Assembly: GCA_036506795.1 (NCBI GenBank)
Contig: DASXRC010000059.1
Span: forward strand, 1 to 40,098
Origin: DASXRC01 sp036506795
GTDB taxonomy: Bacteria; Actinomycetota; Actinomycetes; Mycobacteriales; Micromonosporaceae
Direction: 5' to 3'
DNA length: 40,098 nt
Part shown: piece by piece, positions 1 through 6,442 of the stretch
Numbering within the stretch: position 1 is the stretch's first letter
Layout of the letters: the number at the start of each line of letters is the position of its first letter
The notes under the pieces: generated by a model
Told to the model about the DNA's origin: nothing
The model's database searches: none
What the model saw: only the letters and a program-made list of their open reading frames with translations
Position numbers and translations under genes: made by a program

Positions 1-918
1 CTGTCCGGCGTACGTGAGGCCGCCGCCGAAGCCGAACAGCAGCACCGGGGCGCCCGCGGGAACCTCCCGCCGTTCCACGAGCTTCGACAGGGCCAGCGGC
101 ATGCTCGCCGCCGACGTGTTGCCCGACTCGACGATGTCCCGCGCGAGCACGGCGTTCGTGGCACCGAGCTTGCGGGCGAGCGGCTCGATGATGCGCAGGT
201 TGGCCTGGTGCGGCACGAAGGCGGCGAGCTCGGCAGGGTCCACGCCAGCCTTCTCGCAGGCCTCGCGGGCCAGCGGCGCGAGCGCGGTGGTCGCCCAGCG
301 GAATACGGCCTGCCCGTCCTGGATGATGTACGGCCGCCAGCCCTCGATGCGCAGCACCGGGCCCTTCTCCGGGTCGCTGCCCCAGACGACCGGACCGATG
401 CCCGGTTCCTCGGACCCGGTCACGACCGCCGCGCCCGCGCCGTCGCCGAACAGCACACAGGTCGCGCGGTCCGTCCAGTCCGTGACATCGGAGAGCTTCT
501 CCGAGCCGATGACGAGCGCGGTGCGCGTGGCGCCGGCGCGAATCGCGTGGTCGACGGTGGCGAGGCCGTACGAGAAGCCGGAGCACGCGGTGTTGAGGTC
601 GTACGCCGCGGGCGCGGTGATCCCGAGCCGGGCCGCGACCCGGGTCGAGACGTTGGGGCAGCGGTCCACGGACGAGCAGGTCGCGACCACCACCGTGTCG
701 ATGTCCGCGGCCGTGAAGCCCGAGTTCGCCAGGGCCTTCTCGGCGGCGAATGTGGCCATGTCGGCGACCGTCTCGTCGCCCGCGATGCGTCGTCGTTCGA
801 TGCCCACGCGGCTGCGGATCCACGCGTCGTTCGTGTCGACCATCTGGGCGAGGTCCTCGTTGCTGAGCACCCGAGATGGCTGGTAGTGGCCGAGTGCGAC
901 GATGCGCGAACCGGTCAT
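1..918 (-). CDS. fabH: 3-oxoacyl-ACP synthase III (KAS III), 3' end outside the window
   Basis: Starts type II fatty-acid synthesis by condensing an acyl-CoA primer with malonyl-ACP in the cytoplasm. The reading frame stays open from ATG at 918 to the window edge, giving 306 residues; family members are usually about 315-340, so only the last few residues should be missing. The full KAS III triad is visible: Cys112 in NTACSGF, His237 in PHQANLRI and Asn267 in SGNTSAAS. The C-terminal GFGGGLTY glycine loop is also present. The ATG overlaps the fabD stop codon in an ATGA, so translation is probably coupled to fabD. In actinomycetes this locus normally continues with acpP and fabF, which would lie beyond position 1. 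The primer type (straight or branched) cannot be read from the sequence. Confidence 0.96.
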   Translation of the reverse strand, partial: MTGSRIVALGHYQPSRVLSNEDLAQMVDTNDAWIRSRVGIERRRIAGDETVADMATFAAEKALANSGFTAADIDTVVVATCSSVDRCPNVSTRVAARLGITAPAAYDLNTACSGFSYGLATVDHAIRAGATRTALVIGSEKLSDVTDWTDRATCVLFGDGAGAAVVTGSEEPGIGPVVWGSDPEKGPVLRIEGWRPYIIQDGQAVFRWATTALAPLAREACEKAGVDPAELAAFVPHQANLRIIEPLARKLGATNAVLARDIVESGNTSAASMPLALSKLVERREVPAGAPVLLFGFGGGLTYAGQ

Positions 919-2114
919 GCATGTCCTCCGATGCGGGCGAGCGGCTGTCCCGGGGCGACCGGGTCGTCGTGGTGGGCGAGCCACTCCGTGAGCAGGCCGC
1001 CGTCGTGCGCGGAGATCTCGACGGCGCCCTGGCGCGTGGCGACTTGGCCGATCACCTGGCCGACGGCGACCGTGTCGCCTTCGGCCAGGCCGGCGGCCGG
1101 CTCGAACGTGCCGGCGCTCGTCGCGACCACCACGCGGAACTGCGGGGTGGGCTCGTGGCTGGGAGCCATCCCGTGCCGGGCGATGAGGTCGCGGGCCGCG
1201 GGCAGGTCGTCCGGGGTGTTGAGGGTGACGATCTCGGGCTGGGCTGAGCCGGTCTGGCCGGCTCCAACGCCGGGCACGCCCTTCAGCTCCCGCTTGAGGA
1301 GCCCGGCCAGCGTGCCCGCCGGCGGCAGCTCGATGATCGCGGTCACGCCGAGGTCGACCAGCGTACCCATGCACAGGTCCCAGCGGACCGGCGCCGTGAC
1401 CTGTCGGACCAGGCGCTGCAGCATCTCCCGGCCGTGGTTGACGGCCGCACCGTCCAGGTTGGACAGCAGGATCTTGGAGGGGTCGGCCGGGGTGACGCCG
1501 CCGGCGACGCCGGCCAGCGCCTGCTCGGCCGGTGCCATGTAGGGGGTGTGGAAAGCCCCGGCCACCTGCAACGGGATCACCCGCGCGCGGGCCGGCGGCT
1601 CCGCGCCGAACTTCTCCAGCCGGTCGGTGGCGCCGGCCGCGACGATCTGGCCGGCGCCGTTGCGGTTGGCCGGGTAGAGGCCGTACGCGTCGATCGCGGC
1701 GACGACCGCGTCGGCATCCCCGCCCAGCACCGCCGCCATGCCGGTGGGCTCGAGCGCGCACGCCGCGGCCATCTCCCGACCGCGTACGCCGGCTAGCGTC
1801 ACCGCGGTCTCCGGCGCGAACACCCCGCCGAGGGCGGCCGCCGCCAGCTCGCCGACGCTGTGGCCGGCGGTCACCGACACGTCGTACAGCGGAAGCTGCT
1901 CGGCGGCCAGGAGCGCGGCGGCGACCAGCAGAGGCTGGGTCCGCGCGGTGTCCTTGATCTCCTCCGGGCCGGCCCTGGTGCCGAGGTGGGCGAGGTCGAC
2001 GCCGGCGAGGGCGGACCACCAGCGCAGCCGAGCCTCGGCCCCTGGCCGGGCGAGCCACGGCGTCAGGAAGCCGGGCTTCTGCGAACCCTGGCCGGGGGAG
2101 AGGACGGCGAGCAC
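915..2114 (-). CDS. fabD: Malonyl-CoA:ACP transacylase with a C-terminal biotinyl/lipoyl-like domain
   Basis: Transfers malonyl from CoA to ACP to supply the fatty-acid synthase. The first ~285 residues are a typical FabD: GQGSQ at 8-12, nucleophile Ser86 in GHSVG, Arg113 in RGREM and catalytic His189 in GAFHT. The 399-aa protein is about 80-90 residues longer than ordinary FabD. After a linker (about 285-325), residues 326-396 have the alternating Gly/Val pattern of a biotinyl/lipoyl domain (GDTVAVGQVIG, then VAPGQPLARIG). The hairpin that should carry MKM reads ATRQGAVE, so the modifiable lysine is missing. The GTG start at 2114 has AAGGACAG upstream. The gene lies downstream of fasR and overlaps fabH by 4 bp. 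The catalytic part is secure; the role of the extra domain is unknown. Confidence 0.93.
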   Translation of the reverse strand: MLAVLSPGQGSQKPGFLTPWLARPGAEARLRWWSALAGVDLAHLGTRAGPEEIKDTARTQPLLVAAALLAAEQLPLYDVSVTAGHSVGELAAAALGGVFAPETAVTLAGVRGREMAAACALEPTGMAAVLGGDADAVVAAIDAYGLYPANRNGAGQIVAAGATDRLEKFGAEPPARARVIPLQVAGAFHTPYMAPAEQALAGVAGGVTPADPSKILLSNLDGAAVNHGREMLQRLVRQVTAPVRWDLCMGTLVDLGVTAIIELPPAGTLAGLLKRELKGVPGVGAGQTGSAQPEIVTLNTPDDLPAARDLIARHGMAPSHEPTPQFRVVVATSAGTFEPAAGLAEGDTVAVGQVIGQVATRQGAVEISAHDGGLLTEWLAHHDDPVAPGQPLARIGGHA

Positions 2115-2181
2115 GGTTATGACTGTCCTTGATACTCGTGAGTCGTGGGCTGCGGTGCAGCACGAAACCGCACTATGGCTG

Positions 2182-2198
2182 TTGTAGGTATCCTACAA
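2182..2198. promoter_or_regulatory. Palindromic operator candidate upstream of fabD
   Basis: A perfect inverted repeat, TTGTAGG-TAT-CCTACAA, lies about 70 bp upstream of the fabD start in the gap between fasR and fabD. It is AT-richer than its surroundings and contains a TTGTAG that could act as a -35 element for fabD transcription on the minus strand. FasR of Streptomyces is known to bind and activate the fabDHPF promoter, so this is the obvious candidate site for the fasR product encoded next door. The assignment is by position and symmetry only. Confidence 0.5.
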
Positions 2199-2329
2199 AA
2201 GATCGCTTAGGGTGACGAACAAACGACGCCTTAGCAGGCGTTTAGCGAATCGTGCTGCGCCGCCCCGGGCCGGCGCCGCACCGGCGACCCGGTGTGTCTC
2301 TGCTCACTGCCGCCGTCCCGCTTTACGGT

Positions 2330-2399
2330 CGATCTTGCACTCGTGGTGGCTTATTTGTCCGTTCAGCGGGGATTTTCCGGCACCACAACTGCAAGATCG
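2330..2399. repeat. Inverted-repeat element overlapping the 3' end of fasR
   Basis: Two 19-bp arms (2330-2348 and 2381-2399) match at 17 of 19 positions when one is reverse-complemented, with a perfect outer 10 bp (CGATCTTGCA / TGCAAGATCG). They enclose a 32-bp AT-richer centre. The right arm and part of the centre encode the last residues of FasR (GDLAVVVPENPR) and its stop codon, so the element forms the end of that gene. It could act as a bidirectional terminator or be a small palindromic mobile repeat; no U-tract is seen. Confidence 0.65.
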
Positions 2400-3622
2400 C
2401 CGGAGGGGGAGGGGCGCGGGGTCGTCGTGGGCGGGGCTGGGTCCAGCCGACCGATCGTCAGCGCGATCCGCAACGCGAACGCGTCCCGCGGGCTCAGCGG
2501 CGAGAAGCCGGCCACCTCGGCGATCCGCTTGAGCCGGTAGCGCACGGTGTTGGGGTGGACGAACAAGGCCCGGGCCGCGCTCTCCAGGACGCCTCCGGCG
2601 GCAAAGAACGCGTCCAGGGTCTCCAGCAGCTCGCCGCCGGCGCGCACCAGCGAGCCGTACGCCTCGTGCCGCAGCACGCGCCGCGCCTCCGTGTCGCCGG
2701 CCAGTGCGCGCTCGGGCAGCAGATCGTCCGCGGCGACCGGGCGTGGCGCGGTCGGCCACGCCGGTGCCGCCCGGAAGCCGGCCAGCGCGGCGCGAGCCGA
2801 GTCGGTCCCCTCGTCCAGGCTCGGCACGGCGGGACCGACGACGACCGGCCCGGACCCGAACCCGGCCAGCAGCTTCTCGGTGGCCGCCAGGGGATCGGCC
2901 GCTCCGCCGAGCACGAGCACGAGCCGGTCGCCGTGTACGCCGCCGATCACCTCGACGCCGATGCGGCGGGCCGCCCGGTACACCGTGTGGAGGACGGCCG
3001 CGGTCTCCCCACCCGGGGAGCGACCGACGGCGACCGCGACTGGAGGCTCGTCGGCCCAGCCGAGCGCCGCCGCCCGGCTGGCCAGGACGTCCGAGGAGTC
3101 GCCGCGAAGCAGCGCGTCGACCAGGAGGGCCTGCAGGCGGGCGTCCCATGAGCCGCGCGACTCGGCGGCGCGCGCGTACACCCGCGCGGCCGCGAAGGCG
3201 ACCTCCCGGGAGAATCGCAGCACCGCCTCGCGCAGCTGGTCGGCCTCGCCGGGCGCGGCCAGGTGCGGCACCTGCTCCTCGACGACGTCGATCGTCACCT
3301 TGATCAATGCGACGGTGTGCTGCAGGCTAATCGACCGGGCGAGGGCGCGGGGCGCGGCGTCGAAGACCTCGTCCGAAACTTCCTGCGGCGAGCCGGCGGT
3401 GCCGCCGCCCTGCCGCAGCCACTCCACCAGCGATCGCACGCCGGCCTGTGCGACCAGCATGACCCAGGCGCGCTGGTCGGCCGGCAGCTCCCGGAACCAC
3501 GGCAGCGTCTCGTCCATCCGGCTCACGCTCGCCGTCGCCAGCGCGCCGGCGGAGCGCTCGATCCTGCGCAGGGTGGCGGTCAGCTCGGTACCGGTCCGCG
3601 AGGCGTCCGCCGTCTCGGTCAC
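2363..3622 (-). CDS. fasR: PucR-family transcriptional activator of fatty-acid synthesis (FasR type)
   Basis: A 419-aa cytoplasmic regulator. The C-terminus (about 345-395) has the PucR helix-turn-helix signature: ARALFVHPNTVRYRLKRI followed by a second helical segment (DAFALRIALTIGRL). The N-terminal ~300 residues form the helical and GGDEF-like sensor part usual for this family. Its place directly upstream of fabD-fabH matches the Streptomyces fasR-fabDHPF arrangement, where FasR activates the operon; transfer of that function here is an inference from synteny. The GTG start at 3622 has TTGGAG just upstream. The C-terminal tail (GDLAVVVPENPR) is encoded by an inverted-repeat element (2330-2399), so the natural end may have been altered. 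The 248-bp gap to fabD carries the candidate operator at 2182-2198. Confidence 0.88.
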   Translation of the reverse strand: MTETADASRTGTELTATLRRIERSAGALATASVSRMDETLPWFRELPADQRAWVMLVAQAGVRSLVEWLRQGGGTAGSPQEVSDEVFDAAPRALARSISLQHTVALIKVTIDVVEEQVPHLAAPGEADQLREAVLRFSREVAFAAARVYARAAESRGSWDARLQALLVDALLRGDSSDVLASRAAALGWADEPPVAVAVGRSPGGETAAVLHTVYRAARRIGVEVIGGVHGDRLVLVLGGAADPLAATEKLLAGFGSGPVVVGPAVPSLDEGTDSARAALAGFRAAPAWPTAPRPVAADDLLPERALAGDTEARRVLRHEAYGSLVRAGGELLETLDAFFAAGGVLESAARALFVHPNTVRYRLKRIAEVAGFSPLSPRDAFALRIALTIGRLDPAPPTTTPRPSPSGDLAVVVPENPR

Positions 3623-3693
3623 GCTCCAAGACTGTCACGCCGTCCAATGGCTCGGATACCTGGCGGGTAGGGATGCCTGAGACTCCAGGACCG

Positions 3694-4344
3694 TCACACC
3701 TTGCGGCGGATCAGGAACGAGATGCCGGCGAGGCCCATCGCGATCACGAGCACGACGCCGCCGTTGAGCAGCGTGACGACGCGCCACCGGCCGAGGAGGT
3801 GGTCGAGGTCGTTGGTGTCCTCGGACCCGGGCAGGTTGACGCCGCCCTCGCCGCCGCCGAGGCCGCCGGTGATCACGTCGGGAGTGTCGGGCAGCGGCAC
3901 GCCCGCCGCGATCAGCGTCTGCGGCATGGTCAGCTTGGCGTAGATCCAGGCGGATGTCGTGTCGTGCCCGTCGGGCTGCTTGGCCGGCCGGTAAGCGCGG
4001 GGACCGCCGAGAGCGAGCGGGTACAGGTCGTAGGTCTGCTTCGGCGCATCCTTGACGAGGACCACGACCGTGTACTTCGGGCCGCGCTTGTCAGCCGCTA
4101 GCGGCGCGGCGTGCCCTCGTGCCGTGGCCAGCCACGAAACCTGGCTCAGCAGCGCCGAGAACAGTTCCGGATAGGTCGCCTTCCGGATCGTCAGAGGCTC
4201 GGCCAGACCGCGCCCGCTGATGGTCACCGAGGTGGGTCCCGCGGCCAGCGCCGGCGTGGCGACGAGAGGCAGGCCGATGACGACGGCCGCGATCCCGCCC
4301 ACCATCCCGCCGACAACGGCGCGACGCGTGACCTCACCGACCAT
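3694..4344 (-). CDS. Exported, membrane-anchored protein of unknown function
   Basis: A 216-aa protein not recognised as a named family. The N-terminus has a basic start (TRR) and a hydrophobic stretch ending in ATPALAAG, a good signal-peptidase I site near residue 34. The middle is a soluble extracellular region with no cysteines. It ends with an acidic linker, one transmembrane helix (about 190-211, VVTLLNGGVVLVIAMGLAGI) and a positive tail, RRKV. The topology is therefore an extracytoplasmic domain with a C-terminal membrane anchor. It lies 71 bp upstream of fasR in the same direction, so it may share a transcript. ATG at 4344 has CGGAGGTCGGGA just upstream. Confidence 0.72.
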   Translation of the reverse strand: MVGEVTRRAVVGGMVGGIAAVVIGLPLVATPALAAGPTSVTISGRGLAEPLTIRKATYPELFSALLSQVSWLATARGHAAPLAADKRGPKYTVVVLVKDAPKQTYDLYPLALGGPRAYRPAKQPDGHDTTSAWIYAKLTMPQTLIAAGVPLPDTPDVITGGLGGGEGGVNLPGSEDTNDLDHLLGRWRVVTLLNGGVVLVIAMGLAGISFLIRRKV

Positions 4345-4462
4345 TCCCGACCTCCGTGCCGCGCCGCATGCGCCGGATGCTTTCTACCCATCAGACTCCA
4401 ACTACAGCCCTCTGGTTGCACGGATTGAGTCTCTATTGGAATGTTCGGTTGGACCGGCTACG

Positions 4463-5872
4463 TCAGTTCGGCCGCGAGACGGCCGCGCGAAGCCTGGCGA
4501 GGGTGCGCTCGCGACCCAGAACCTGCAGCGACTCGAACAGCGGCAGGCCCACGGTCTGGCCGGTTACCGCGACGCGTACCGGTGCCTGTGCCTTGCCCAA
4601 CTTGAGCCCGCGGTCGGCGCCCACGGCCTCCAGCGCGGACTTCAGCGACCCGGCGTCCCAGCTGGGCAGCGCCTCGAACGCGGCGATCGCGGCAGCGAGC
4701 AGGTCGGCCGCGTCGTCCTTCATCGCCTTCGCCCACGCGGCCTCGTCGATGATGGGCGAGTCAAGGAACAGGAACGACACGGTGGGCACGATGTCGCCGA
4801 GTACCTCGATCCGGGTCTGCGCCAGCGGGGCAACGGCGGCGAACGCGCCGGGGTCGAAGTCCTCCGGCCGCCACGGCGGGGCCGCGATGGTCTCGGTTCC
4901 CGTCAGCCACGGCTGGCAGGCGCCGATGAACTCGTCCACGGACAACGCCCGGATGTACTCGCCGTTGAACGCGCGCAGCTTCGTCTCGTCGAAGTACGCC
5001 GGCGACGGGTTGACATCTTCCAGCCGGAACTCGGACTCGATGACCGACCACGGCACGATCTCGCGATCTCCCGGGGGAGCCCAGCCGAGCAGCATCAGGT
5101 AGTTGCGCATCGCCGCGGCGAGGTAGCCCTCGTCCCGGTAGGCCTCGAGCGCCACCTTGTCGCGCCGCTTCGACAACTTCTGCCGCTTCTCGTTGACGAC
5201 GACCGGCAGATGCGCCCAGACCGGCGGCTGGTGGCCGAGGGCCTGCCACAGCAGCTGCTGCTTGGGTGTGTTGGGCAGATGCTCCTCGGCCCGGATGACA
5301 TGGGTGATGCCCATCGTGATGTCGTCCACGGCGTTGGCGAGCAAGAACACCGCTGACCCGTCGGCGCGGGCGATGACGAAGTCCTCGATGAGGCTGTTCT
5401 CGAACGTCGGCTCGCCGCGGATCAGATCGGCGACCACGGTCGTGCCCTCGTCGGGGGTGCGGAACCGCAGCGCCCGATCGGGACCCGGGCCGAGGCCGCG
5501 ATCGCGGCAGTACCCGTCGTACCCGCGGTACTGCGAGCCCGTCCGCGCCTGGATCGCCTCACGGGTGCAGTCGCAGTAGTACGCCTGGCCGGACCGGTAC
5601 AGCTTCTCCGCGGCGGCGCGGTGCTCCTCCGCGTAAGCCGACTGGAAGTACGGCCCCTCGTAGCTGCCCGGCTCGATGCCGATCCAGCTCAGCGCGGACA
5701 GGATCCCCTCGGTCCACTCCGGCCGGTTGCGGGCCGTGTCCGTGTCCTCGATGCGCAGCACAAACGCGCCACCATGCTGCCGAGCGAAGATCCAATTCTG
5801 CAGCGCCGAGCGGGCACCGCCGACGTGGAAATAACCCGTCGGGGAGGGCGCGAAGCGGACGCGTACCGTCAC
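4463..5872 (-). CDS. gltX: Glutamyl-tRNA synthetase
   Basis: Charges tRNA-Glu with glutamate in the cytoplasm. The 469-aa length is normal for a bacterial class I GluRS. The class I signatures are present: APSPTGYFHVGG (HIGH equivalent at 16-19) and KLSKR at 232-236. The zinc-binding insertion is recognisable from Cys100-x-Cys102 and Cys122 (YYCDC, then GYCRD). The C-terminal half is the helical anticodon-binding cage. The start is GTG at 5872, giving TVRVRFAPSPTG. The gene stands alone, with 118 bp before the next gene downstream and a divergent small gene 65 bp upstream. Misacylating (non-discriminating) activity towards tRNA-Gln, common in actinobacteria that use GatCAB, cannot be read directly. 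Confidence 0.96.
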   Translation of the reverse strand: MTVRVRFAPSPTGYFHVGGARSALQNWIFARQHGGAFVLRIEDTDTARNRPEWTEGILSALSWIGIEPGSYEGPYFQSAYAEEHRAAAEKLYRSGQAYYCDCTREAIQARTGSQYRGYDGYCRDRGLGPGPDRALRFRTPDEGTTVVADLIRGEPTFENSLIEDFVIARADGSAVFLLANAVDDITMGITHVIRAEEHLPNTPKQQLLWQALGHQPPVWAHLPVVVNEKRQKLSKRRDKVALEAYRDEGYLAAAMRNYLMLLGWAPPGDREIVPWSVIESEFRLEDVNPSPAYFDETKLRAFNGEYIRALSVDEFIGACQPWLTGTETIAAPPWRPEDFDPGAFAAVAPLAQTRIEVLGDIVPTVSFLFLDSPIIDEAAWAKAMKDDAADLLAAAIAAFEALPSWDAGSLKSALEAVGADRGLKLGKAQAPVRVAVTGQTVGLPLFESLQVLGRERTLARLRAAVSRPN

Positions 5873-5937
5873 GTCGTCCAGCCTACGGGGGTTAGGTCGT
5901 CAGGAGCCGTCACGGGTGGTTGGGAGCGGGAGGACTC

Positions 5938-6414
5938 GTGATCATCATTGAGCGGCGCGGGCGGATCGCGGCACCCACCGAGTCGGTGTGGGAGGTCGTC
6001 AGCGACGTCCGGCGCCTGTCGGGTTGGTTCGCCGGCGTGAACCGAGCGCAGTTGATCTCCGGGAGTGGGTACGGGCGCAGGCAGCGGATGTACGGGCGGT
6101 GGGGCCGGCGTCGCTTCGAACTGGACGCGGACGTGATCGCGTACCGTCCGCCGACGCTGATCGCCTGGTGGCACGTCGTCGAGCGGATCGAGGGCCGGGT
6201 GGCCCCTCGGTACGCCCGCGCCGTCGAGGTGCACGTCGAGCTGACGCCGGACGGCGACGACGCCACCGCGATCCGGCTGATCTCGGTGCGGCGTGCGCCG
6301 CGCGGCCCGCTGCGGCCGGCCTTGTTGCGGCTGGTCCGCCAGCACCCGGCCGCGGAGGAGCTGGAGCGGTCGATCGCCGCGCTCGGCGCGAGGTTCCTTT
6401 CCGCCGTTTCGTGA
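5938..6414 (+). CDS. SRPBCC (START/Bet v1-like) family protein
   Basis: A 158-aa protein with the pattern of the polyketide cyclase/dehydrase-like SRPBCC fold: an opening strand (IERRGRIAAPTESVWEVVSDVRRLSGWFAGVN), a central sheet with paired tryptophans (LIAWWHVVERIEG) and a long C-terminal helix (EELERSIAALGARF). This fold binds hydrophobic ligands; no ligand or reaction can be assigned here. I chose GTG at 5938 because GGGAGGA lies 4-10 bp upstream; an in-frame TTG at 5920 has no such support. It is divergent from gltX and convergent with aceE. Confidence 0.75.
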   Translation: MIIIERRGRIAAPTESVWEVVSDVRRLSGWFAGVNRAQLISGSGYGRRQRMYGRWGRRRFELDADVIAYRPPTLIAWWHVVERIEGRVAPRYARAVEVHVELTPDGDDATAIRLISVRRAPRGPLRPALLRLVRQHPAAEELERSIAALGARFLSAVS

Positions 6415-6442
6415 TCGGCGCGGCGGGCCGGGTCACGCGCGG

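Noticed and set aside
14..886. Long plus-strand ORF opposite fabH
   Set aside because: Its sequence has no family-like motif, while the minus-strand frame has the complete FabH triad. It is a high-GC shadow frame.
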